A stretch of 64,000 bases of DNA from contig JAJQZP010000038.1 in the NCBI GenBank assembly GCA_025403435.1, positions 374,517-438,516 of the forward strand. Direction: 5' to 3'. This DNA is from Artocarpus heterophyllus (Eukaryota > Streptophyta > Magnoliopsida > Rosales > Moraceae). This document shows, in pieces, positions 39,680 through 49,807 of this stretch. Made by a program: the position numbers and the translations under genes. The notes below the pieces were generated by a model. The model did not search any database. It was given only the letters and a program-made list of their open reading frames with translations, and had not been told where the DNA came from. The first letter of the stretch is position 1; each line of letters starts with the position of its first letter.

Positions 39680-40740
39680 TCATGCTTCATGGAGAAGTCC
39701 AACTGAAGTTGCACACAACTTCAGTTTCTCAATCGGAACCGTCTTGGTGAGCATATCTGCCGGATTCTGACTCCCAATAATCTTCTCAAGTTTCAACACT
39801 CCATCTTCCAAAGCCGACCTGATGAAGTGATACCGCAACTGTATATGCTTAGTCCTAGCATGAAATGCGAGATTTTTCACCAAATGAATGGCGCTCTGAC
39901 TGTCACTATGTAATGCACTCCTTTCCTGCTTGTGACCCAGTTCTTCCAGAAACGACCGCAACCAAATCATCTCCTTGCTCGCTTCTGTCATTGCCACATA
40001 CTCTGCTTCTGTAGTAGAGAGTGCAACTATCTTCTGCAGCTTCGAGACCCAACTAATTGCAGTGCCACCCAAAGTGTAGACATAACCGGTGGTACTCTTT
40101 CTCCCATCAATGTCTCCAGCCATATCAGCATCAACATAGCCCTGTAGTCCCAAGTCTGACTTCTTGAAACACTATGTAATGCACTCCTTTCCTACTTATG
40201 ACCCAGTTCTTCCAGAAACGACCACAACCAAATCATCTGCTTGCTCGCTTCTGTCATTACAGTGCCACCCAAAGTGTAGACATAACCAAATCAGCTTCGA
40301 GACCCAACTAATTGCAGTGCCACCTAAAGTGTAGACATAACCGGTGGTACTCTTTCTCCCATCAATGTCTCCAGCCATATCAGCATCAACATAGCCCTGT
40401 AGTCCCAAGTCTGACTTCTTGAAACACTATGTAATGCACTCCTTTCCTACTTATGACCCAGTTCTTCCAGAAACGACCACAACCAAATCATCTGCTTGCT
40501 CGCTTCTGTCATTGCCACATACTCTGCTTCTGTAGTAGAGAGTGCAACTATCTTCTGCAGCTTCGAGACCCAACTAATTGCAGTGCCACCCAAAGTGTAG
40601 ACATAACCGGTGGTACTCTTTCTACCATCAATGTCTCCAGCTATATCAGCATCAACATAGCCCTGTAGTCCCAAGTCTGACTTCTTGAAACACAATGCTA
40701 AACCTGCAGTACCTCTCAGATATCTGAGAATCCACTTCAC
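39680..40740 (-). pseudogene. Copia RNase H region, internally triplicated
   Basis: RNase H-like segments with [31 protein letters not shown] and [12 protein letters not shown]. The sequence between the RT side and the C-terminus occurs three times in tandem: 40426-40692, 40171-40425 and 39905-40170. The middle copy has an internal deletion and rearrangement. Only the leftmost copy runs on to the normal C-terminus ([15 protein letters not shown], then ADMLTK). The reading frame is broken between copies. At 40747-40749 a TAG sits where related elements have Trp before EAVKWILRYL. Confidence 0.92.
39905..40692. repeat. Tandem triplication of a ~266-bp RNase H segment
   Basis: Three units start ACTATGTAATGCACTCC (or its equivalent) and end GACTTCTTGAAAC: 39905-40170 (266 bp), 40171-40425 (255 bp, rearranged) and 40426-40692. 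Units 2 and 3 share variants (CCTACTTATGACCC, ATCTGCTTGCTC) absent from unit 1. Confidence 0.95.
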
Positions 40741-40746
40741 TGCCTC

Positions 40747-41616
40747 CTAATGTTGCTTTCCTAGATTGCTCATGTACCTACTCACAACTCCCACTGCATG
40801 TGCAATGTCCGGTCTGGTACAAACCATGGCATACATGAGACTGCCTATAGCGGAAGCATAAGGCACCTTAGCCATGTGGTCTCGTTCCTGCTCCGTGGTC
40901 GGTGATTGCTCCTTTGATAACTTGAAGTGACTGGCCAAAGGAGTATTCACAGGCTTTGCATTACCCATGTTGAATCTGCTCAGCACCTTTTCAACATATT
41001 CTTCCTGTGGCAGTTTTAGACTGTTACGGTTCCTTGTTATTCTCATCCCAAGGATTTGTTTTGCAGCACCCAAATCCTTCATTGCAAACTCCTTAGACAG
41101 CTCCTTCTTTAGTTTGTTGATCTCCTGTTTGCAACCTCCTGCTATCAGCATGTCATCGACATATAGCAACAGTATGATGTAAGAATCACCAAAATTCTTC
41201 ACATAACAACAATGATCTCCCTGACATCTCAAGAAACCGTTGCTGCACATGAACCCGTCAAACTTCTTGTACCACTGCCTGGGAGCTTGTTTGAGACCAT
41301 ACAAGCTCTTTTGAAGTTTGCACACCAAGTTCTCCTTACCCGGTACTTCGAATCCTTGTGGCTGCTTCATGTAGATCTCCTCCTCCAAATCACCATGGAG
41401 AAAAGCTGTCTTCACATCCAACTGTTCCAAGAACAAGTCCTCATTTGCCACTAGCGCAAGTACCGTCCTAATCGTGGTTAGCTTCACCACCGGAGAAAAA
41501 ATCTCGTTGAAGTTGATGCCTTCTTTCTGCTGAAAGCCTTTTACCACTAACCTTGTCTTATATCGTTTGTTGCCATCAGATTCATCTTTAATCCGGTATA
41601 CCCACTTATTGTGCAA
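40747..41616 (-). pseudogene. Copia reverse transcriptase region
   Basis: A 289-codon open stretch with RT motifs in order: NKWVYRIK, RLVVKGFQQKEGINFNE, FSPVV, LDVKTAFLHGDLEEEIYMKQ, QKSLYGLKQAPRQWY, the catalytic LLLYVDDMLI and MGSLMY-like IGSLMYAMVCTRPDIAHAVG. The domain itself is uninterrupted but is separated by stops from the rest of pol on both sides. Confidence 0.95.
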
Positions 41617-41699
41617 GGACTTTTTACCCTGTGGTAACTTTGCCAGTTGCCATGTCTGATTGACTTCAAGGAATCCATCTCATCCCTCATGGCTAACTC

Positions 41700-42833
41700 C
41701 TACTTGACCGAATCTTCAGCCTTCACGGCTTCACCATAGCTCTCTGGCTCATCTCTATCGGTCAACAAGATGTAATGCAGAGTATGGGAGTATTTCTGCG
41801 GCGGTCTTATAGTCTTGCTAGACCTCCTGACTGGTGTCGCAGGAGTCCTCTGGTTTCCTTCTGGAGCTATGTTTTCCTGGTCTTCAACCTCTGGATTTTG
41901 CACCTCCACTTCAGGAAGATCCTTCAATGGAATCACCTCAGGCTTCTTGTCTTCAGAACCTGAACCCTTGGAGTCAGTGTTGTCTCTGTCATTGTACAGA
42001 ACATCTTCATTGAAGATCACATCCTTACTCCTGATAATCTTCCGACTTTGGTCATCCCAAAGACGATAACCAAATTCAAGTCTACACTAGTCAACCAGAA
42101 AATACTTCTTTGACTTGGCATCAAGTTTACTTCTAGCAGCGGAATCAATGTGTGTATAGAAAACACAACCAAACACTCTCAAGTAAGAGAGATCAATCTG
42201 TTTATGGCTCCAGACTTCTTCTAGTAGCTTGAACTTCAGCGGTGTGGATGGACTTCTATTAATCAGATGAGCGGCTGTATTAATCGCCTCAGCCCAAAAC
42301 ATCTTTGGCAGCCCCGCGTACAACCTCATGCTTCTAGCACGCTCGTTTAAAGTCTCGTTCATCATCTCAGCTACCCCATTCTATTGTGGTTTCCCTGGAA
42401 TGGTCTTCCTCATTTTTATCCCATTCTCAGCACAGTACCGCATGAAATCTTCATCTAAATACTCTCCCCCATTGTCGGACTACAAGCACGTCACCTTCAA
42501 ATCTGTCTCGTTCTCCACCATGGCTTTCCATCTCTTGAAAGCATCATAGACATCAGATTTGTTTTTCAGAAAGTAAACCCATACCTTCCTGTTTGAGTCA
42601 TCTATGAATGTCACATAGTAATTTACGCCACCAAGGGAAGTCACCGGCGTAGGCCCCCACACATCAGTGTGAACTAGCTCCAATTTTCTGGACTTAGGCT
42701 CTCTACCCATCTTTGAGAAACTAACTCTCTTCTGTTTACCAAAGATGCAGGCTTCACACAGACTGTGATCAACAGTTTTCAAACCCGGCAGTTTTCCTTT
42801 GCAGTGAAGCACCTTCATACCCTTCTCACTCAT
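41700..42833 (-). pseudogene. Copia integrase region (several open pieces)
   Basis: Pieces at 42833-42480, 42365-42087 and 42020-41700. The first has the zinc-binding CEACIFGKQ, the HTDVWGP aspartate and FIDDSNRKVWVYFLK. The second has RARSMRLYAGLPKMFWAEA and the conserved RVFGC. The third is the acidic, Pro-rich linker before RT. Stops separate them, for example TAG at 42382-42384 within the QxNGVAE block and TGA at 42852-42854 where related elements have the Trp of LWH. Confidence 0.93.
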
Positions 42834-42839
42834 ATGAAC

Positions 42840-43185
42840 GAGCCTATAATGTCATAGCTCGGTATTGGCAGCAGAATCAGCTACTGCTATGGTTCTCTGC
42901 AGCTAGAGTTCATATAGAGAGTTCCAACCTTGCGTCCCCGAGCAACAACCATCGCTCCTTTAGTGACTTTTCAACCTCCACAATTGAAGGTCACTTTATG
43001 TCCTTCATCATCTAGTTGTCCCACCGAAATCAAATTGCGCATTAGTTTAGGAACATGTCTCACCTTATGAATCTTTCACACAGACCCATTAGGCATTTTT
43101 AAATTGACATCTCCAATGCCAACAATATCCAAAGGTTCTCCATCAGCGAGATAAACCTTACCATGATTTCCAGCAACATAATTCT
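42840..43185 (-). pseudogene. Copia region between protease and integrase, left of the insertion
   Basis: Minus-strand reading after the nested insertion continues the pol frame (for example GNHGKVYLADGEPLDIVG, then LISVGQLDDEGHKVTF). It carries TGA stops at 43076-43078 and 42971-42973, both in positions where a Trp codon is expected. Confidence 0.8.
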
Positions 43186-45555
43186 TGTGACACCCGTTAT
43201 TCTCCTAAGGGTATTAAGGTAATTAGATTAATTACCTAGTATATATATAAAAAAAAATCAGAAAATCTCTCATAATTCGAAACTCTCTCTCTCTAAAAAA
43301 ATTCTCTCTTCCTCCTCAAAGATCGTTTGAGATTTCGGCATCCGTTTTCGACACCTCCCGCACCAATGGAAAGCTCTCGACGAGCTGAGTCCAACGAGGT
43401 GCCGCGCCGCCCAAAACGCCGCCGGAGGAGACCACACGCGCCGCCCAAAGTGGCGACAAAACCCATTTCTTTCCGACGAGATATCTTTGCCGTCCGACGT
43501 CCGATCGACGTGATTCTTGTTCCTACACGACCACCGTGATGAGAGGAACAAAACCCACCCTTGGTGGCAGCTCAACAACCGCCGGATTGCTCCGCCCGCC
43601 TATTGCCGCCGTGCACCGCAGCCCCCATGGTGGAACTCCGCCTTGCCGGAGGAGGTGACTGACACCACCCCTCCCAATGAGTTCAGAGGATCAAGGGGAG
43701 TAAAACCCCTCGATCAATTGCACGGAAGGAGCCGGTTTCGCCGGAGAACGGCCAACGCCGCCGTCAACCGCCGCGGGAGTCTCCGTTTTGGCTCTTCCCA
43801 GCCACGTTTCTTCAAATTGGATGAGGGGAAATGCTCATAGGAGGATGGGTAGCAAAAGCCCTCAGCCAATTTCAGGTTTCCATCGTCGGAGAATCAAGAT
43901 CGGAGCTCATCCATTTCTACCGACGTTGTACTTCACGACCCGCTATGTTAGAGGCAGAATTGGGTGAAATTGACCCCGCCATTGGACTCAGAAGGGTCGA
44001 TTTAGGGGGGGTAGGCCCGAGCCCAGCTGCCAACGGACCCCGATTGACGCCGGTCAACGACGGTCAAATTCGGTCAACGCCGGTCAACGGTGGTCAACGC
44101 CGGTCAACGGCCAGTCAAAGGCTAAAATGGGATTTTGTGATCCGGACCTCCGATCGAAGATCCGAGACCGCCTCCCGACTCGTTTCGATGCTCTGGATGC
44201 AATGGTGACCTCCGTTTGAGCAAATTCCACTCCGATGAAAATCATCCGATACCGACTGCACGCGAATCGAGGCGATTCAAACAGCAGTATCGGAGTCCAG
44301 AATGACGTTTTCCAGGAAGCATTCCTAGCCATTCATAGTCGCTCGAGGAGCACTACAGAGGATGCTTCGTAGATACAGCGAGATACAACTGGATCTGTTT
44401 TGCTTGGAGTTCAAGATCAAGGGAGTATGGAGCTAACGTTAATTGATTCCAGGATTAAGAGACTGTTGATAAGCTTGAAAGGTAGGGATTCTATTACTCA
44501 TCTTTTGTGAGGTTTTTATAGAATTAAAATTGATTGTTTTGCCGCAATATATATATATCTATGTTGAACTGATATTATATGTGTATCACATATGAAACTA
44601 TGACATGGACTCGTCTTGTATTGTACGGCGAGGAACATAATGAATTGACACATGTTATAAATTGAGAAGCATGGTTAGGAAAACTAACTCTATTAATAAT
44701 GATTCAATATAGAGAAATTGTGAGATATGAAGAGGGCGACGGTTACGTCCTTGGGCATGAATACCCTAAAAGGTAAAATAGGGGGAAGGTGATGACGCTT
44801 CCTTGGGTTGAAAGTCCCAGAACACACTGTACAGGAATCGACTTGGTGAGGACTCGGGGCTTGATGTCCCCTCACCGGAACACCCTTGGAATGTTTATAG
44901 GGTGATCAAGTGCGCCCATTTGGGTTTCGATGAGTTGAGTGATACTCAATTTAACATGGATACCTAGGAACAATGATGATTGGTAATATTTGTATAAATG
45001 TGTAATTATGACACTTGGTAATGATTAACTACGGTATCCATAAGATGTGATCATAATAAACCTCATAATCTGGAATATGATGTGACTTACTAACCATGCA
45101 GATTTTAATGTGGTAATGATAAAAACCTAAAGGTGAGTAATGGCTTTCTCTACTGAGCATAGTGTTGCTCATTCCCTTATGTTTATATCTTTTCAGGACT
45201 CACTAAGTGTGAGGTGGCTACGAGAAATATAGTTGAGGAAGTGATGTAACTATATTACATTGGGACTGCTTCAATCGTTGAGAATGTTCTTCATGATAAT
45301 GTAAGCATCAATTGTTACTTTCTGTGACTGTATTATAATGTGTTGAGGGTTAAAATGATGATGACAACAGTTTATATTATTAAATTTAAGGTGCTACATT
45401 TAAAACTGTGGTTTATTTATCGTTTATATTTTTATTTTTGAGTTGAGAGTTTTCATTTAAGTCCCGGGCAAATTTTATTTTTAAGGTTTTACTTTTATTA
45501 TTTATTTTTATTTTATCTCATTAAAAACTGTTAACCCCCATATAAGGGCGTTACA
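43186..45555 (+). repeat. 5' LTR of the nested element, 2370 bp
   Basis: Starts TGTGACACCC and ends GGGCGTTACA. A perfect 8-bp stem (GGTAATTAGATTAATTACC, 43218-43236) lies just before a TATA-like TATATATAA (43242-43250). A GC-rich stretch (about 43320-44420) contains the GGTCAA array (44052-44107). ORFs of 107 and 125 codons in the GC-rich part (43517-43840, 43831-44208) are duplicated in the 3' LTR and have no recognisable domain, so they are not called as genes. Confidence 0.96.
44043..44120 (+). promoter_or_regulatory. 10-bp-periodic W-box-like array in the 5' LTR
   Basis: GGTCAA (complement of the WRKY W-box core TTGACC) starts at 44052, 44062, 44072, 44082, 44092 and 44102, exactly 10 bp apart. 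A forward TTGAC lies at 44043 and a variant AGTCAAAG after 44112. It is a decamer tandem repeat CGGTCAACGN. WRKY binding is inferred, and the array lies downstream of the putative TATA box, so it might act within the transcribed leader. Confidence 0.6.
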
Positions 45556-45562
45556 GAATTTT

Positions 45563-45574
45563 TGGTATCAGAGC
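45563..45574 (+). other. Primer-binding site (initiator-Met tRNA) of the nested element
   Basis: TGGTATCAGAGC, eight bases after the 5' LTR end, is complementary to the 3' end of plant initiator-methionine tRNA. Confidence 0.92.
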
Positions 45575-47041
45575 CTAGGTTCGGTTAACCTAGGGAGTGT
45601 AGCACCACTTTAAAAAAATATATTTTTGAGATGGTTTTGAAGCTGAATTTTCATTGTCATCATCAAAATGAACCTTCACATTGATTTATACAGTCTAGAA
45701 GGATGTAACATGGAAAGGCCATAGAATGAAAATACTAATGGTTATATGAGTACAATAATTATATAGAAGGAAAGTATTAATAGTTATAAGGGAATGATAA
45801 TTATATGGAATGAGTATATAAGTAGATTGCTTATGAGAGATTCGTATAATATTTGGATCTATAAGCATATATAATTCGTATAAACGATGAGAAATTCGTG
45901 TAGATACGAGGATTTAATAGCCTTTTGTCTCGTGAAAAACAATAAGAAATATAAGGCTTGATTTATTGATTTTAAAGTTTGACATAGATATGCCAAATTT
46001 TTCGTAATTGATTCAAACCTAAGTAATGATTATGTGTGGATTCGATGGAGCACATAAGTGTCAATATCTTTTCTTAAAAGTTCTATTTATTTGAGGAATG
46101 TGATATAAGTTGGGAATCATGGTATTGAATTTTGAGAGAGATAAATGTTAGACTTTTGGTCTGTTGAGACTGTGTAAAGTCTAGAATGCATGAATCTCAA
46201 AATTGGAATATTTCGTTACGTACATTGTATTTAAGTGTATCAGTGAATCTTTTGGTTACCTAAGGTTTTGTTATATGAGGAAATTATATATTGTATAAGT
46301 AGAATTGTGGGGATTGTAGATGTTCTTAAGTAGTAACATCAAGTGTCTTTGTTCGTTGATATGGTCTACGTTGAAAGACGTAAATCGTATTGATTTCAAG
46401 GTTAGTCACATTCTAAACCCTTGGTAGTAATGATGATGAATCCATTGATAGATGTTGAGTATTAGGAATAACATATGGGTGTATGCATTGTTCAATAAGG
46501 TTTTGATTAAAACAAAATTATTTGAGTTGCTGGAAGATTGTGTTGTTATGAAATGATTTTAAATATCATTCAGGAAGATCCTTGTTGTCGTTAAATTAGA
46601 TTTGTTGTTCATAGTTAACTTATCTATAGTGGCTTTGAATTGGGTTTAAGATTCATACGAATTGGTTTTCAATTTTATGTTTGTTATTTAACTCGTTCTA
46701 AATGTGTTAAGGCCGAAACAACCTGACCATTTTCAACTAAGAACATTTGGGCCTAGTTCAAATCTTAAATCAGTTTGATTCACACTGTCTCTCCCACGTG
46801 GTTTCTATACGTGTCATATACAGTGGTTTAATCATTGTTTACATATACGTTTACTGTGCATAGGAGCTTATTTCTCCGAGTTCACTTTTTCTCTCTTAAT
46901 TTGTTATTTTCTCTCTAAATCGCAAATCCTCTTCTTTTTCATTAAAAATTCTTCTTTTCCTCAAAAAGAAGAAGGAATTCTAGGATTCTGTAATTTACTA
47001 TCTTAATTTTTCCTTTCTATTTACTCTTCTTTCATCTCATC
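45575..47041 (+). other. Noncoding leader of the nested element
   Basis: About 1.47 kb of AT-rich sequence with no long ORF and no trace of gag that I can recognise. It may contain the packaging signal. Confidence 0.6.
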
Positions 47042-47563
47042 ATGGACCCAAAGTACCAACACCTGAGAAAGTATTTCCCATCACTCTCCCAAAAGATTCT
47101 CAGAAAGAAATACAAGGCTAGAATTACTCGGTTGTGGATTCTTATGCGTTTTGGTATCCCTTGTGATGTGAGAATGTTAATAGAGGGGAAAATCCGTCCG
47201 AGTGACTTTAGTCAAGATGTCGGTTTACCAGGAACAAGTACCAGTCGTAGTGCAATGAAAAGAAGAGCTCGTGCCATCGTGGTCACTTGTAACAAATGTG
47301 GAAGACAAAATTGTAACGGTAAATGTACTTCACCTGGTTATATGTCTACGAATAGAGAGGATAAAATAAGGTTTTGTAGGGATGGACTTTCAAAGGAGAA
47401 CTTGGATAGCATCCATCCTCCTTTTCACGGTCACCCTAGTGGATATGTTCAAGGAGCTATTTTTAAACTCTGGCCTAAATTTTATACAGAAAGACAACGC
47501 CTTAGGAATATGGTATTTCTAGATCCTGTTTGTCAAGCCATAAGAAAACTGGATGGGGAATAA
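47042..47563 (+). CDS. Cargo ORF1: 173-aa basic cysteine-motif protein, possible nucleic-acid-binding protein
   Basis: Intact, intronless, ATG to TAA. Visible parts: a basic N-terminus (1-32, LRKKYKAR-like), a hydrophobic segment LWILMRFGIPCDVRMLI (31-47), a Ser/Thr linker, a basic cluster KRRARA (73-78), a compact motif C83-x2-C86-x4-C91-x3-C95 followed by SPGY, then a less conserved tail. The order (helix with GIP-x-D, arginine-rich block, paired cysteines, PG, an IRF...G segment) resembles the small cysteine-rich nucleic-acid-binding proteins of Betaflexiviridae (carlavirus/vitivirus type), several of which suppress RNA silencing. This is pattern-level similarity only, seen by eye. Alternatives are a plant zinc-finger fragment or a novel retroelement protein. 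It lies 643 bp upstream of the LOG-like ORF in the same orientation. Confidence 0.75.
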   Translation: MDPKYQHLRKYFPSLSQKILRKKYKARITRLWILMRFGIPCDVRMLIEGKIRPSDFSQDVGLPGTSTSRSAMKRRARAIVVTCNKCGRQNCNGKCTSPGYMSTNREDKIRFCRDGLSKENLDSIHPPFHGHPSGYVQGAIFKLWPKFYTERQRLRNMVFLDPVCQAIRKLDGE

Positions 47564-48206
47564 GTCATCGCTCTATAAAGGTTATTTAGTCTTTACTTAT
47601 TTGAAGCAGTTTTAGCTGATGTTCAACAGTTTGTGTTTTTCTTTTACTCAGAATATTTGCTTTTGTGTTTGAAATAATTGTGATTATTAGATTGATACAG
47701 TAAGTGTTAATATCTTATTTAATTTATGATTTTCTTAAATATATATATAATAAAATATATTATCTTATCAGACACGTTACATACGGTACAGTAATATGTT
47801 TGAATTTTGAAAAGCTTATCCAGATATTTCAAGATTTGTGTCTCAAATTTCAAAAGTTCTACAGTATTTGTCGTTTATATTAAATTTCTAGACTTGGTGT
47901 ATATTTGTCAAAAAGTCTACAGTTGTGTCAAGAGGGTCTTCTGTCGAATTGTTCTCAATTGTCAAAAGTTATACAATTAGAGTCTAATCTTTTTCAAAAA
48001 GTGAATCAGATTTTCTGTAAACTATCAATCACCTTATCATACTTTCTTATCCGCACAAGATTTTGTTTAAATCTTTGGATTACCTTTTCATTACCTACTC
48101 GTCTATCTCTTTAGCCCTTTTTGTATATTTCTCATCTTTAAAAACTCATGTAGAACCCGAAGTCTAAGTGGAGCAGACATTAAGCAACCACTTCTATAAA
48201 CCAAAT

Positions 48207-48857
48207 ATGTCTACCTCCCAGTCCACGAAGAAAATAAAGAATGTCTGTGTCTTTTGTGGTTCCAGCCTTGGAAAAGATAAAGCTTATTTAGAAGCTGCAA
48301 ATCACTTAGGGCAAGTCCTAGCACGCAAGAAGATTAACATAATCTATGGGGGTGGTAGTATAAAAATGATGGTAAATATGGCACTAGCAGCTAGGTCTAG
48401 CGACGCTACTGATGTAAGAATTTGGCCTCATATTCCAGTTGAAGGAAACCTTTGTAAGGAAGCCATAGGTAAGGGAGAAGGAGTCAGGAGTATCCCTAGA
48501 AATTTTAAAGACATAATCTATAATTCTGATGCTTTTATAGCATTACCTGGTGGTCTAGGTACTCTTGAGGAAATATTTATAGTTGCTTGTGGGCAATTGT
48601 TGGGCTTTTATTCCAAACCTTTGGGACTGCTGAACGTAAAGGGTTTTTATGACGCCCTTTTGAAATTTCTAGATTACGCTGTGGAAGAAAACATCACTAC
48701 AGAATCGGAGAGACAAATCTTTGTCACTGCTTCAACAGCTGAGGAATTGATAGATAAAATGCGAATCATACATCCAGAATCCGACACTGCAACATCCAAG
48801 CTTGAATGGGAAAAGGAAAGCCGGGAGCGGCCAATTGATTTGAATCTCCATCTGTAA
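48207..48857 (+). CDS. Cargo ORF2: LOG-like protein (cytokinin riboside 5'-monophosphate phosphoribohydrolase homologue), 216 aa
   Basis: Plant LOG enzymes release active cytokinin bases from their nucleotides. This ORF covers the whole family length: KNVCVFCGSSLGKDKAY (11-27), YGGGS (47-51), SDAFIALPGGLGTLEE (107-122), KPLGLLNVKGFYDALLKF (137-154) and a C-terminal SKLEWE (197-202) like the SKLxWE of plant LOGs. It has no introns, whereas plant LOG genes have several, so it came through an RNA copy. The PGGxGTxEE nucleotide-binding motif is kept. The conserved catalytic block (RKAEM in LOGs, just before the DAFIALPGG strand) reads PRNFKD here; by spacing the key Arg aligns with N99, with R98 beside it. 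GGGSVGLMG has become GGGSIKMMV. Enzyme activity is therefore uncertain. An upstream GTG-initiated extension (48168) is less likely than the ATG at 48207. Confidence 0.93.
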   Translation: MSTSQSTKKIKNVCVFCGSSLGKDKAYLEAANHLGQVLARKKINIIYGGGSIKMMVNMALAARSSDATDVRIWPHIPVEGNLCKEAIGKGEGVRSIPRNFKDIIYNSDAFIALPGGLGTLEEIFIVACGQLLGFYSKPLGLLNVKGFYDALLKFLDYAVEENITTESERQIFVTASTAEELIDKMRIIHPESDTATSKLEWEKESRERPIDLNLHL

Positions 48858-49793
48858 TCTTTTTGTTTTATCTTTGGCATGTAGGCATGTGTGTCCGTAT
48901 TTCGTGTGTTACGAATAACCGTTTGCCTTGTATTCTGTGTTTCTTGTGGTACGTTGTTGTTCAATCTTTTAGATTCATTGAGCCTAATGCCGGGATGGCT
49001 GGATACGGAGTACTTGATGCTCTCGAAACGCATCCTTCTTAAGGTCCGATCTTTTGTTTATCGATGTTTTTGTATCCTCTAAGCATGCATGATATGGATA
49101 GCTGGTATACGGAGTGCCTTGTACTCTCGAAACGTATCCGTATCATGTTTGTAATGTGTAATATTCTGTTAATATTATGTGGAAGTACCAGAGTCAGTTA
49201 TGGGGATATTCCATATGAAATATGAATATATTATTTGGGTTGAATGTTTGTGTCATGATGATAGCTGTTTAATGAAAAATATGTCGGGTTTGTCTGCAAC
49301 TCTGAGATTCCGTTTAATATCTCTATGAATAAGTTTAATGTATGGTTTTGAATATAAGTGTTTGTGATATATGTTTTATGATTATGTTTTAGTTTATTAG
49401 TTGAGGTATGAAATCAAATATATTTGACTTTTCCTTACTCAAAAAGGAAAAGGAACCTAAAGATGAAGTATATAAAATTTCTCTGGCAATCTCCTTAAAT
49501 GTGATTGTAAATCACAGTCCATGGACAATGAAGGACTGGAATCATGGTATGGTCAATATGTATGCCTGATCAGATTCTTAGACTATTATACGGTGTTATA
49601 AGTTGAAACTTGTCAAAAATACTCTCATTGAGGGATTTAGAATTTATAGTAAGATTTCTTATGCAAGTAAATAAGTGGAGATACGATGACTTAAATTTGA
49701 AAGATAAACAACATTAACGGTTTAGACTCGGAATTGGAATCATAATTTTTACTAGTATTACTAGAATTGAAATTTCGAGGACGAAATTTCTTT
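48858..49793 (+). other. 3' noncoding part of the nested element
   Basis: Contains an imperfect direct repeat: GGATACGGAGTACTTGATGC with CTCGAAACGCATCC (48996-49034), and the related TATACGGAGTGCCTTGTACT with CTCGAAACGTATCC (49098-49137). Near the PPT is a perfect dyad GAAATTTCG-AGGA-CGAAATTTC (49769-49790). No coding sequence is recognised. Confidence 0.6.
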
Positions 49794-49806
49794 AAGGGGG
49801 GTAGAG
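49794..49806 (+). other. Polypurine tract of the nested element
   Basis: AAGGGGGGTAGAG, one base before the 3' LTR. Confidence 0.9.
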
Positions 49807-49807
49807 C

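Noticed and set aside
43517..44208. Overlapping 107- and 125-codon ORFs, repeated at 50139-50830
   Set aside because: They lie in the GC-rich part of both LTRs, are identical because the LTRs are young, have no recognisable domain, and one contains the decamer repeat in translation.
48168..48206. Longer LOG-like start upstream of the ATG
   Set aside because: The extension begins with GTG and adds 13 residues unlike LOG N-termini; the ATG at 48207 fits the family length.
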